Shown here one piece after another: positions 34,343-42,422 of a DNA stretch of 64,000 nt. This DNA is from CAWIJK01 sp963836375 (GTDB lineage: Bacteria; Actinomycetota; Acidimicrobiia; Acidimicrobiales; RAAP-2). The stretch covers positions 62,001-126,000 of the forward strand of contig CAWIJK010000001.1 of the NCBI GenBank assembly GCA_963836375.1. The letters run 5' to 3'. Below the pieces are notes generated by a model. The model saw only the letters and a list, made by a program, of their open reading frames with translations, did not search any database and was not told where the DNA came from. Positions within the stretch are counted from its first letter, which is position 1. Each line of letters opens with the position of its first letter. The translations under genes were made by a program, and so were the position numbers.

Positions 34343-35261
34343 GGTCCAACCAGTCCTTGTAGCGGTCGACCTCACCGCGGACGGTGGCGAAGTAGGTCTG
34401 CTGGATCTCCTTGGTGATCGGGCCGGGCTTGCCCGCGCCGACCGGGCGGTCGTCGACGGACCGGATGGGCACCACCTCAGCGGCGGTCCCGGTCAAGAAG
34501 GCCTCGTCGGCCAGGTAGAGGTCGGTCCGGATCAGCTGCTCGTGACAGACCTCGATGCCCAGGTCCCGGGCGATGGTCTCGACCGAGTCCTGGGTGATGC
34601 CGTCGAGGGCCCCGGCGTCCGAGGTCGGCGGGGTGAGCAGCCGGCCGTCGCGGACGATGAAGATGTTCTCCCCGGTGCACTCGCTCACCCGGCCGTCCTG
34701 GGCCAGCAGGATCGCCTCGTCGTAGCCGCCTTTGATCGCCTCCACCTTGGCCAACGACGAGTTGACGTACATGCCTGTGCTCTTGGCCGCCGTCGGCACG
34801 GCGTTGGCGTCGTGGCGCCGCCACGAGCTGATCTTCACCGATACGCCGTTGGCCACCCCCTCGTCGCCCAGGTAGGTGCCCCAGGGCCAGGCGGCGATCG
34901 ACACGTTGACCGGGCACGGCAGCGGGTTGAGCCCCATCTCGCCGTAGCCGAGGAACACCAGGGGCCGCAGGTAGCACCCGTCGTCGAGCCCGTTGGCCCG
35001 GACGACGTCACGAGTGGCCTCGACCACCCGCTCTTCGGTGAACGGGACGTCGATCATCAGGATCTTGGCCGAGTCGAAGAGGCGCCGGATGTGGTCGGTG
35101 AGCCGGAACACGGCAACCCCGTCCGCGGTCGGGTAGGCCCGGATGCCCTCGAAGACCCCCGAGCCGTAGTGCATGGTGTGGGTAAGGACGTGGACGGTCG
35201 CGTCGGCCCAGTCGACGAGCTCGCCGTCCATCCAGATCTTCTCGGTCGGGGTGATGGGCAC
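34332..35261 (-). CDS. ilvE: Branched-chain amino acid aminotransferase IlvE
   Basis: A 309-aa fold-type IV PLP aminotransferase for the last step of Val, Ile and Leu synthesis. ATVHVLTHTMHYGSGVFEGIRAY is the N-terminal hallmark, TAAKSTGMYVNSSLAKVEAIKGGYDEAILL includes the PLP lysine region and GRVSECTGENIF is the family signature. GTG 35261 begins MPITPTEKIWMDGELVDW and lies 2 nt after the leuB stop with AAAGGG before it. The downstream cimA start overlaps it by 11 nt. Confidence 0.94.
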   Translation of the reverse strand: MPITPTEKIWMDGELVDWADATVHVLTHTMHYGSGVFEGIRAYPTADGVAVFRLTDHIRRLFDSAKILMIDVPFTEERVVEATRDVVRANGLDDGCYLRPLVFLGYGEMGLNPLPCPVNVSIAAWPWGTYLGDEGVANGVSVKISSWRRHDANAVPTAAKSTGMYVNSSLAKVEAIKGGYDEAILLAQDGRVSECTGENIFIVRDGRLLTPPTSDAGALDGITQDSVETIARDLGIEVCHEQLIRTDLYLADEAFLTGTAAEVVPIRSVDDRPVGAGKPGPITKEIQQTYFATVRGEVDRYKDWLDHVD

Positions 35262-35263
35262 GT

Positions 35264-36307
35264 TCAGACCCTTTCTGCGATGGCGTCGCCGATGGCGGTG
35301 GTCGATGGGGTGGTGCCGGTCGCTGCGCCGGCGTGGTCGGATGCGACATACTCGTCGATTGCCTTGTGGACCCGGGTGGCAGCCTCGGTCTCGCCCAGGA
35401 AGTCCAGCATCAGCGCGGCAGAGTGAATGGCGGCCAGCGGGTTGGCGACGCCCTGGCCGGCGATGTCGTGGGCGGCCCCATGGACCGGCTCGAAGAGCGA
35501 GGGCCCGGTGCGGGCGGGGTTCAGGTTCGCCGACGCGGCGAAGCCGATCCCCCCGCAAACCGCTCCGGCGAGGTCGGTCAGGATGTCGCCGAAGAGGTTG
35601 TCGGTCACGATGACGTCGTAGCGACGCGGCTGCTCGACCAGGTAAATGCAGGCGGCGTCCACGTGGTTGTAGTCGTGGACCACCCCTGGAAACTCGCTCC
35701 CCACCTCTCCGACGGTGCGGGCCCAGAGATCCCCGGCGAAGGTCAGCACGTTGGTCTTGTGCACCAGTGTCAGCTTGTGGGTCTCGCGGGACTGGGCCAA
35801 CTCGAAGGCGAACCTGACACAACGCTCAGCACCGAAGCGGGTGTTGACCGAGCCCTGGGTGGCCACCTCGTTGGGGGTGCCCTTGCGGAGGAAGCCGCCC
35901 TCTCCGGCGTAGGCGCCCTCGGTGTTCTCCCGGATCACGACGAAATCGGCGCCCTCACCGATCGAGCCGGGGACCCCTTTGAAGGGGCGCAGATTGACGT
36001 AGAGGTCGAGCTCGAAGCGCAACCGCAGGAGCAGACCCCGCTCCAGGGTGCCCGGAGGCACCGTCGTGTCGCCGACCGGCGGCCCCACGGCCCCGAGGAG
36101 GATCGCGTCGAAGCCGCGGAGCTCCTCCAACGTGGCGTCCGTGAGGACCTCACCGGTGGCCTGGAAGTGGGACGCACCGAGATCGAACTCGGTGGTCGCG
36201 AGGGTCACCCCGGCGGCCGAGACGACTTTGAGGGCCTCGGCCAGGACCTCAGGGCCGATCCCGTCCCCCCCGACGACAGCCACCCGCAGGCCGACGGGCG
36301 CGCTCAT
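35264..36307 (-). CDS. leuB: 3-isopropylmalate dehydrogenase LeuB
   Basis: A 347-aa beta-decarboxylating dehydrogenase. It has VAVVGGDGIGPEVLAEAL at the N-terminus, VVIRENTEGAYAGEGG (substrate-binding), LTLVHKTNVLTFAGDLW and VTDNLFGDILTDLAG with the metal-binding Asp. GPSLFEPVHGAAHDIAGQGVANP is the C-terminal NAD-binding motif. In this operon it could act on both 3-isopropylmalate and the citramalate-derived beta-methylmalate. The ATG at 36307 has no strong Shine-Dalgarno. About 220 nt of leader, with attenuator, separates it from its promoter. Confidence 0.94.
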   Translation of the reverse strand: MSAPVGLRVAVVGGDGIGPEVLAEALKVVSAAGVTLATTEFDLGASHFQATGEVLTDATLEELRGFDAILLGAVGPPVGDTTVPPGTLERGLLLRLRFELDLYVNLRPFKGVPGSIGEGADFVVIRENTEGAYAGEGGFLRKGTPNEVATQGSVNTRFGAERCVRFAFELAQSRETHKLTLVHKTNVLTFAGDLWARTVGEVGSEFPGVVHDYNHVDAACIYLVEQPRRYDVIVTDNLFGDILTDLAGAVCGGIGFAASANLNPARTGPSLFEPVHGAAHDIAGQGVANPLAAIHSAALMLDFLGETEAATRVHKAIDEYVASDHAGAATGTTPSTTAIGDAIAERV

Positions 36308-36423
36308 CGGGTGCCCGACCCTGGCTGGTTCTTCGAAACGTCGCTCTTCACCGAACTCTTCTCTCCTCGGTGGCCTCGTCGCCCACCGGTCCTCATAGCA
36401 GGGGCCGAACCGGCCCCATGAAC

Positions 36424-36480
36424 GAAAAAACCGCCCACGAAGTGGACGGTCGAAGAGGCACGCACCGGTCGGTGCGTGCC
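36424..36480 (-). terminator. Attenuator of the leuB-ilvE-cimA operon
   Basis: Two hairpins follow the leader peptide. Hairpin 1 (36457-36480) has perfect 10-bp arms GGCACGCACC/GGTGCGTGCC with a GACC loop and starts at the last base of the leader stop codon. Hairpin 2 (36430-36450) is a 9-bp stem closed by TTC and followed on the minus strand by a T6 run (36425-36430), an intrinsic terminator. It lies about 117 nt before the leuB start, so it must be read through for leuB expression. Confidence 0.85.
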
Positions 36481-36515
36481 TACCGAATGACGATTACGCG
36501 CGTTCGGGTCTTCAT
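36480..36515 (-). CDS. Leader peptide MKTRTRVIVIR for leuB-ilvE-cimA attenuation
   Basis: An 11-codon ORF (ATG 36515, TAG) whose codons 7-10 are Val-Ile-Val-Ile, the hallmark of branched-chain amino acid leader peptides. It is too short to be found by ORF calling. There is no Shine-Dalgarno, and the predicted -10 lies 8 nt upstream of ATG, so the leader RNA is probably leaderless. Stalling at Val or Ile codons would presumably prevent the terminator from forming. The Val/Ile codons, without Leu, fit an isoleucine/valine-sensing role for the cimA-containing operon. Confidence 0.85.
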   Translation of the reverse strand: MKTRTRVIVIR

Positions 36516-36523
36516 CGGGTAAT

Positions 36524-36552
36524 AGTTTTCCGCAGATCCCACCACCCGTCAA
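36524..36552 (-). promoter_or_regulatory. Promoter of the leuB-ilvE-cimA leader
   Basis: On the minus strand TTGACG (36547-36552) is followed after 17 nt by AAAACT (36524-36529). The leader ATG is 8 nt further on, so transcription is expected to begin at or next to the ATG. The same arrangement occurs at leuA and ilvB. Confidence 0.6.
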
Positions 36553-36580
36553 CAGACCCCTCGCGCCCCGAGGAGGGACC

Positions 36581-36799
36581 ATGAGCAGATCGACTTGGTG
36601 CCACGGCCCTGCCCGACACCTCGGATGCCCCGCGGGCCCCTGCGGCCGCCCCTCCCTCGGGGACGTCCGCCGAAGCCGCCCCGGGCGGCCGAGCCGGCAC
36701 CCTCCCAAGGGGCGCTGGGCCAGGCACCACCCCGGCGGCCACCGCTGGTGGGCGATCTCCGTCTCGCCCCCCAGCCGGGATCTGCGTCGGCAGGCCTAG
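36581..36799 (+). CDS. Possible small protein ahead of the glycosyltransferase operon
   Basis: A 72-aa open frame with a good GAGGAGG before ATG 36581 and a stop 4 nt before the next gene. The product is Arg/Pro/Gly/His-rich with three early Cys and two Trp, and no recognisable domain. The ribosome-binding site and the position argue for a real gene; the composition argues against it. Treat as doubtful. Confidence 0.3.
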   Translation: MSRSTWCHGPARHLGCPAGPCGRPSLGDVRRSRPGRPSRHPPKGRWARHHPGGHRWWAISVSPPSRDLRRQA

Positions 36800-36803
36800 C
36801 CCG

Positions 36804-37757
36804 ATGCAGCCGGATCCGGCGCCGCCCTTGACGGCCCACGCAACCTTGGTGACCGACTACGAGGCGAGCTGCGTGGTGGTGGCATTCCACCGCCCGGCCC
36901 AACTGGCCGAACTGCTCTCGGCCATCGAAACCGACAACCTCGAGCGAATCGTCGTCAATGTCGACGCCGATCCGGAGGTCCGGGCGGCCGCGGCGGCGAG
37001 GGGGGCGGTGAGCTTCGACCTGACCGGTAACCCGGGCTACGGCGCGGCGGTGAATTTCGGCGTCACCCGAGCCCACGGTGACATCATCGTCTTCATGAAC
37101 GACGACCTGGTCATCGGGGCCTCCGATGTCCATCGTCTCGTGAGTGCGGCACAAGGAGGGGACGGGCGGGTGGTGGTGCCCCGACTAGTCCATCCGGACG
37201 GATCGACCGAACGAACCATTGCCGCATTGCCGACACCCTCGTCACTCGCACTCGAGTGGATGCTCCTTCCTGACGCGCCGGTTCCGGTGATCGCCCGGTG
37301 CGTCCACCCGCAGAAGTGGCGGGCTCCAGCCTTTCGTGAGCCGATTCAGGCCGCCATGGCGGCGGTTGTCGCCGCCCCCCGTGACGTGCTGCTCCAAGAG
37401 CCGATTCCGGAGGCCTACTTCATGTATTGGGAGGAGATGGAATGGTTCTGGCGCCTGGCGGCCCGCAGGGTGCCGGTCGTCTACGAGCCATCAGCGACGG
37501 CCGTGCACGGTGGTGGGCGAGAAGAGGTCGGAGCGAACAAGTCCCGCCTTCTGGCGCGCAATGCGGTTCGATGCGTCCGTCGGACGCAGGGATCTACCCA
37601 GGCTGCGCTGGCCTGGATCGTGGTCATCGCCTGGAACCTCCGGTTGGTAGTCGTCGACGCCGGCCGCGCCTTGCGTGCTGAGCCCGCTCGCGCCCGCCTC
37701 GGGGCCCGCGTCGCCGGCCTGGCCGCCGCGGTGGCCGCGGTGACGGAGCTGCGATGA
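36804..37757 (+). CDS. Family 2 glycosyltransferase, operon gene 1
   Basis: A 317-aa GT-A enzyme. It starts SCVVVAFHRPAQLAELLSAIE and has DLTGNPGYGAAVNFGVTRAHGDIIVFMNDDLVIG, in which NPGYG and NDD match the rhamnosyltransferase-like (WbbL/RfbN) group that uses nucleotide sugars. YFMYWEEMEWFWRLAARRVPVVYEPSATAVHGGG is the acceptor-side motif of that group. It overlaps the next gene by 4 nt (ATGA). It is the first of six overlapping genes likely to build a cell-surface polysaccharide. Confidence 0.85.
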   Translation: MQPDPAPPLTAHATLVTDYEASCVVVAFHRPAQLAELLSAIETDNLERIVVNVDADPEVRAAAAARGAVSFDLTGNPGYGAAVNFGVTRAHGDIIVFMNDDLVIGASDVHRLVSAAQGGDGRVVVPRLVHPDGSTERTIAALPTPSSLALEWMLLPDAPVPVIARCVHPQKWRAPAFREPIQAAMAAVVAAPRDVLLQEPIPEAYFMYWEEMEWFWRLAARRVPVVYEPSATAVHGGGREEVGANKSRLLARNAVRCVRRTQGSTQAALAWIVVIAWNLRLVVVDAGRALRAEPARARLGARVAGLAAAVAAVTELR

Positions 37758-38791
37758 GTGTCGTCATCGTCGACTGGTTGGGGCGGGGTGGTATTGCGCA
37801 GTGCACCGAGGCCTGGGCGATGTGCTACCTCGACGCATCGGTCGATGCCACGGTGGTGACTCGACCCGACCGAGAGCTCGGCGGCGGGACGGTGTCCGTC
37901 GTCGCGGCAGAACACCGTCGACACCCGCTCGGCGCTCACCGGGCCGTCGTCGAGCGGGCGGTCGAGGTCATTAAGCGGACGCGACCCGAGCTGGTCATCG
38001 TCCAGAACTACGTCATCCCACCCCTGGAATCTCCGGTCCACGACGCGGCACGGCAGGTTGGGGCACAGCTGGTCCTCGTCATCCACGACCACCGGCTCCA
38101 CAGCCGCCGGGCTGGAACCTCGTGGGGTCTGGTGCAGCTCCTACGGAAGGCCACGACCGTGATCACCCACTCACGGTTCGTGGGCGATGCCGTCGGGCGG
38201 ATGACGGGTCGTGAGGTGTCGGTTGTCCCGCTGCCGGTCCAGGTGGGCCTGTTGGGATCGGCGGAGCTTCCGGTCCCGTTCGAGACAGTCGAGGGTTCAC
38301 TGGTGGCCATCCATTTCGGTACGTTGCGACGCTCGTACAAGGGATCGTCAATCGCCGTGCAGCTCGCCCGGAGACCACCGCCGGGATGGGAAGTGGCCCT
38401 GGTGGGGTTGGGAGCCCCTGTGGCAGAGGGACTACTCTCGGTCGACCGATTCCTCCGCCCCGGCGAACTCGTCAGTGCGGTCCGGACATCAGCGGTGAGC
38501 CTCCTTCCGTACCGCTGGGCCACACAGAGTGGGGCGGTCGTCTTGGCTCAGGCCCTCGGGTCGGTGGTCATCGCGACGCGGGTCGGCGGTCTCCCAGAGC
38601 AGATCCACGACCGACAGACCGGTATCCTCATCGATCCCGCGGCGGGCATCGAGACTTGGTGGAGGTCCCTGGAGGAGCTCCGTGACGAGTCGGAGCGACG
38701 GAGGATCTCGGCGGCCGCCTTCGCCAAGGTCTGGGACGATCACCGTCAGTTCTGCCGTGCTGCCGTCGATCTCGTGACAAAGGTCCCGTGA
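37754..38791 (+). CDS. GT4-type glycosyltransferase, operon gene 2
   Basis: A 345-aa GT-B-fold glycosyltransferase. The N-terminal half starts MSVVIVDWLGRGGIAQCTEAWA, and the C-terminal half has the nucleotide-sugar region GTLRRSYKGSSIAVQLARRPP, VSLLPYRWATQSGAVVLAQALGSVVIATRVGGLPEQI, the typical GT4 E-x7-E-like region with the family's P-E of GGLPEQI. Overlaps both neighbours by 4 nt. The donor and acceptor are unknown. Confidence 0.82.
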   Translation: MSVVIVDWLGRGGIAQCTEAWAMCYLDASVDATVVTRPDRELGGGTVSVVAAEHRRHPLGAHRAVVERAVEVIKRTRPELVIVQNYVIPPLESPVHDAARQVGAQLVLVIHDHRLHSRRAGTSWGLVQLLRKATTVITHSRFVGDAVGRMTGREVSVVPLPVQVGLLGSAELPVPFETVEGSLVAIHFGTLRRSYKGSSIAVQLARRPPPGWEVALVGLGAPVAEGLLSVDRFLRPGELVSAVRTSAVSLLPYRWATQSGAVVLAQALGSVVIATRVGGLPEQIHDRQTGILIDPAAGIETWWRSLEELRDESERRRISAAAFAKVWDDHRQFCRAAVDLVTKVP

Positions 38792-39765
38792 GACGGACCG
38801 TGAGCGCGATCATGGTGGCGGCCGGCGAGCCGTCGGATCGACTCCATCGTGCCGCACTCTCGCTCGTCGAACAGACGGGAGCACGTGTCGACGAGCTGGT
38901 CGTCGCCGTTCCGCCCAACGAGGTCGATGAGGTCGTCGAGCACCTGTCGGGCTTGGGCCCGACCGTTCGTGCCGTCCCTAATCCAACCGGTCGACGTTCG
39001 GCCGGACTGAACCGGGCGCTGCATCTGGCGACCGGAGACTACGTCTGCCGCGTCGATGCACGTTCCGTTCTGCCACCCGACTATGTCGACCGGTGCGTCC
39101 GAAGACTGGCCGGTGACCAGTCTGTCGGGGTGGTGGGAGGCACCCAGGACCCCATGCCCGGAGGCCCAGGGCCGGTGGCCCGCGGGATCGCCCGGGCACT
39201 GGCCAACCCCTGGGCCCTGGGGGCGGCGGCCTACCGAACCGGACGGGCGGGACCGGTCGACACCGTCTACCTCGGCTCGTACCGGCGGGAAGACCTGTTG
39301 GCACTCGGCGGATGGAGCGAGTTGCTGGAGGCCAACGAGGACTTCGAGCTCTGCCAGCGGTACCGCGCGAGGGGGGACATCATCTGGCTGGAACCGGACC
39401 TACGGGTCGGCTACGAGGCGCGGACCACGTACCGGTCGCTTGCCGACCAGTACCGCGCGTTCGGTCGGAGCAAAGTGGACTTCTGGCGGCGTACCGGCGC
39501 CCGGCCGGCCCCCCGTCAGTACGCCGCCATGATCCTGGTCGGGGCGGTCACCGCCTCTGCACTGGCCGCGCTGGCCCGGCGTCCGAAGCTCACGCCCGGA
39601 TTGGCGGCGGCGGGCCTCGCCGGACTCGTGGCCTTCGACCAGTCCACCGCACCGTCACCCGTTCCGTTGCGCGAGCGGATCGCCGCCCTAGGTGCCTACG
39701 TCACCATCTGGGGCGCCTGGACCGGCGGTATCGTGCAGGGGGCTTCGAAAGGAGCCCCATCGTGA
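38788..39765 (+). CDS. Family 2 glycosyltransferase (ExoA-like), operon gene 3
   Basis: A 325-aa GT2 enzyme with GTG start overlapping gene 2 (GTGA). NPTGRRSAGLNRALHLATGDYVCRVDARSVLPPDYVDRCV contains the DxD (VDAR) region; GTQDPMPGGPGPVARGIARALANPW and EDLLALGGWSELLEANEDFELCQRYRARG complete the ExoA/succinoglycan glucosyltransferase-like architecture. Two hydrophobic segments near the C-terminus (about residues 248-310) suggest membrane attachment. The substrate is unknown. Confidence 0.83.
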   Translation: MRRTVSAIMVAAGEPSDRLHRAALSLVEQTGARVDELVVAVPPNEVDEVVEHLSGLGPTVRAVPNPTGRRSAGLNRALHLATGDYVCRVDARSVLPPDYVDRCVRRLAGDQSVGVVGGTQDPMPGGPGPVARGIARALANPWALGAAAYRTGRAGPVDTVYLGSYRREDLLALGGWSELLEANEDFELCQRYRARGDIIWLEPDLRVGYEARTTYRSLADQYRAFGRSKVDFWRRTGARPAPRQYAAMILVGAVTASALAALARRPKLTPGLAAAGLAGLVAFDQSTAPSPVPLRERIAALGAYVTIWGAWTGGIVQGASKGAPS

Positions 39766-40544
39766 CGCTCCACGTGGTGCATCGATCAGCCCCGGGCAGC
39801 AACCGGAAACGTCGACCGGAATGGTTCAGCAAGTGGCTATGCCTGGCCTCGTTCGCGCAGGCGGTCGAGCACGCAGGCGGACAGGCAGTGACGGTCGAAT
39901 TTCTCTGCGACGGCGCACCTTCGGAGCCGGTCAGTGCGCTGATGCACGAGCTCGGTCGTGTCGAGGTGCTCCCGCAGCTCGGCAACAGCGGCAGTTACCT
40001 CTACTCGATCCGCCACGCGATCGACTCCGGGGAAGACCGCAAGTTGTACTTTGTCGAGGACGACTACCTGCATCTTCCCCTGGCCGTCGCCCTCCTCAGC
40101 GATGCCCTCAGCGAGGCGCCGATAGGCACCTATCTGTCCCCCTATGATCACCCCGACCGCTACACTCGCACCGACGATCTGGCAACTCCGGGACGCCAGA
40201 TCGAGATGTACGGTGGCCACCACTGGCGGCGAATCGAAAGCGCGAATATGACCTTCGCCTCCACGACTGGCACCTTGAGGAGGGACCGGATCTTCCACGT
40301 TGCGTCCAGCCGTTTCACGTCCTATCCACATGACCGCGCCTTGTGGCGAGCTGTCCAGGGTCTCGGCTCCCGTCGACTCTTGAGGCGCCAGGCCGACCGC
40401 AGCAATTTGTTCAGTGCCGTTCCCTCCCTCGCCACGCACGCCGAAGCGGGCGAGCTCTCCCCGCTGGTCGACTGGACTGCCATCGCCGATGGGATCTCCG
40501 CTTGGATGTCGAGGCGCGGATTACCCGAAGATGTCGGTTGGTGA
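39762..40544 (+). CDS. Unclassified glycosyltransferase-like protein, operon gene 4
   Basis: A 260-aa protein, GTG 39762 with AAAGGAG upstream and a GTGA overlap with gene 3. It opens VTLHVVHRSAPGSNRKRRPEWFSKWLCL and has KLYFVEDDYLHLPLAVALLSDAL (about residues 92-114), an acidic DDxH-like motif that could bind a metal and nucleotide sugar. PHDRALWRAVQGLGSRRL and LFSAVPSLATHAEAG follow. I do not recognise a named family. The context and the EDD motif suggest a glycosyltransferase acting in the same polysaccharide pathway. Confidence 0.65.
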   Translation: MTLHVVHRSAPGSNRKRRPEWFSKWLCLASFAQAVEHAGGQAVTVEFLCDGAPSEPVSALMHELGRVEVLPQLGNSGSYLYSIRHAIDSGEDRKLYFVEDDYLHLPLAVALLSDALSEAPIGTYLSPYDHPDRYTRTDDLATPGRQIEMYGGHHWRRIESANMTFASTTGTLRRDRIFHVASSRFTSYPHDRALWRAVQGLGSRRLLRRQADRSNLFSAVPSLATHAEAGELSPLVDWTAIADGISAWMSRRGLPEDVGW

Positions 40545-41401
40545 CGTCCCGATCGAACTCCGACCCGGCCGAGGCACGACATGGTTGGGTGCGCAAGCTC
40601 GCTTTCGGCACGGCCCGCCTGCCCTGGAGGGCCTCCTCGATGTTGCCCATCACCGCGCAACGGCGCATGCGATTGATGCTCGGGCCTCCACCGATGGGAT
40701 CCGATGGCATCTGGACGACGATCGACCCGTATGCGTTCTGGGCCCAGCGGCCATCGCCTGCGATGGTGCAGCTCGCCATCGACGCCATCACGCGTGCAGC
40801 TGACCTCCGGCCAGCAGAGTTGATCGCGCGGGCTCATGCCATGGGGTCACCCTTCGCGTCATGGGCCGACATGTTCCCCGGGGAGCACTACCGGCTCCTG
40901 ACCGGACTGACCGACATCGTGGATCCTCGCGTGATCATCGAGATCGGGACCTACACCGGGGCCGGCGCGTTGTCCTTGCTCGAGCGTGCCGCCCGTGACG
41001 CCAGGGTTGTCACCTACGACGTCATTCCCTGGGAGGAGATCCCCGGAACCCTCCTGGTGCACGAGGACTTCGAGGGGGGTCGGTTGGAGCAGCGGATCGG
41101 CGACCTCTCCGACGACGGCTACTGGCGCCACGAACGCGAGCTGTTCGAGCAGGCGGACCTGGTGTTCCTCGACGGGCCGAAAGACGGAGTCTTCGAGCCC
41201 CGAATGCTGCGACGACTGGCCGGTCTGGCGCCGAAGGCTGCGTTTTTGCTGGTCATCGACGACATCCGGTTTCTCGAGATGGTCGAGGCATGGGCCGACC
41301 TCCCGTCTCCCAAGATCGACCTGACCTCCTTCGGTCACTGGTCGGGCACGGGCTTGGCCCAGATCGGCACCCCCGCAATCGCGCTGGAACGGGACCGATG
41401 A
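40541..41401 (+). CDS. SAM-dependent methyltransferase, operon gene 5
   Basis: A 286-aa methyltransferase with GTG 40541 overlapping gene 4 by 4 nt. A roughly 120-residue N-terminal part precedes VIIEIGTYTGAGALSLLERAARDARVVTYDVIPWEEIPGT, the SAM-binding motif and its acidic loop, then FEQADLVFLDGPKDGVFEP, AFLLVIDDIRF. The O-methyltransferase_24 or glycan O-methyltransferase type is suggested. It may modify a sugar of the surface polysaccharide. Confidence 0.8.
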   Translation: MTSRSNSDPAEARHGWVRKLAFGTARLPWRASSMLPITAQRRMRLMLGPPPMGSDGIWTTIDPYAFWAQRPSPAMVQLAIDAITRAADLRPAELIARAHAMGSPFASWADMFPGEHYRLLTGLTDIVDPRVIIEIGTYTGAGALSLLERAARDARVVTYDVIPWEEIPGTLLVHEDFEGGRLEQRIGDLSDDGYWRHERELFEQADLVFLDGPKDGVFEPRMLRRLAGLAPKAAFLLVIDDIRFLEMVEAWADLPSPKIDLTSFGHWSGTGLAQIGTPAIALERDR

Positions 41402-42387
41402 AGATCATCGCCTTGACCCCGTTTCGCGACGAGGCTCCATTCCTTCCCCACTTCATCGCTTCGCTGCGTCCGGCCGTCGACGAGATCATCGCCCTCGATG
41501 ATCGGTCCACTGACGGAGGAGATGACCTTCTCCGCGATGTCGGCGCCCGGATCATCCGCCCGACCTCCGTGAGGACGGAGGGCAACAAGCGAGCCACGTT
41601 GCTCGAAGAGGGTCGCCGCCGAGGCGGCACGCACTTCGTCGTCATCGACGCCGACGAGGTCCTCACTGAACCACTGACCGAGTCGCTTCGTTTGTCGATC
41701 ACGAAGCTCAAGTCCGGAGAGAGCCTGGCGGCACCACTGCTCAGCCTCTGGCGATCGAGTTGGTGTTTCCGTATCGGCAGGGAATACAACATGCCCCTGT
41801 GCTGCATGTTCCGAGACGACGGGGTCGCGGCCTATGGGAACACGTTCATCCACGAGAGTAGGGTGCCAGGCACTCTTCGGCTCAAAGAGACACTCAACGA
41901 GCTGCCAATGGTGCACCTCCAGTTCGTGGCCTGGCACCGCGCCCAGGTAAAACAGGCGTGGTACCGCGTCCAGGAGCTCCTCTCGGGGAAATCGGCGCTC
42001 GGGGTCAACGCCCGTTACCTTTCCACGCTCGACGGTCCGCTGGTCCGTACCCGTCCGTTCGATCCGGCACTGCTGCGCCACATCCCCCCAGTGGGACCGC
42101 TCGAAGACCTCCCGCCCGGCTGGCAGCTTGAAGGGCTCTATCAGCTCTTCTCCGAGCACGGACCCGAACACTTCGAGCGCCTCCAAATCTGGCACGTGCC
42201 CGAACTCCGTGATCGTTTCGTGGACGTTGTCGGACGTGAACCGAGACCGTCCTTTCAGCTCGGGGCCATAACGGCCCGCGCTATGGCGGACCTTTACGGG
42301 AGCAGCCGGGCCCTGGTGCGTCGCGTCCGGCGACCGCGCTCGTCGGGCGGCGCGCCCAGCGGGTCGGGAGCGCCAACCCCGGGCTGA
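41398..42387 (+). CDS. Family 2 glycosyltransferase, operon gene 6
   Basis: A 329-aa GT2 protein with ATG 41398 overlapping gene 5 (ATGA). MKIIALTPFRDEAPFLPHFIASLRPAVDEIIALDDRSTDGG is a short GT2 opening; THFVVIDADEVLTEPL carries the DAD metal-binding motif. CMFRDDGVAAYGNTFIHES and the MVHLQFVAWHRAQVKQAWYR region follow. This shape resembles glycosyltransferases that glycosylate a protein or lipid at a cell surface. It ends 35 bp from the convergent flippase gene. Confidence 0.82.
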   Translation: MKIIALTPFRDEAPFLPHFIASLRPAVDEIIALDDRSTDGGDDLLRDVGARIIRPTSVRTEGNKRATLLEEGRRRGGTHFVVIDADEVLTEPLTESLRLSITKLKSGESLAAPLLSLWRSSWCFRIGREYNMPLCCMFRDDGVAAYGNTFIHESRVPGTLRLKETLNELPMVHLQFVAWHRAQVKQAWYRVQELLSGKSALGVNARYLSTLDGPLVRTRPFDPALLRHIPPVGPLEDLPPGWQLEGLYQLFSEHGPEHFERLQIWHVPELRDRFVDVVGREPRPSFQLGAITARAMADLYGSSRALVRRVRRPRSSGGAPSGSGAPTPG

Positions 42388-42422
42388 TCACGAGTCCGGA
42401 AGACCTCGGGTGTCGATACCGG

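Noticed and set aside
36308..36552. A T-box riboswitch upstream of leuB
   Set aside because: No T-box sequence (TGGnACCGCG) was seen. The leader ORF with VIVI explains the structure better.
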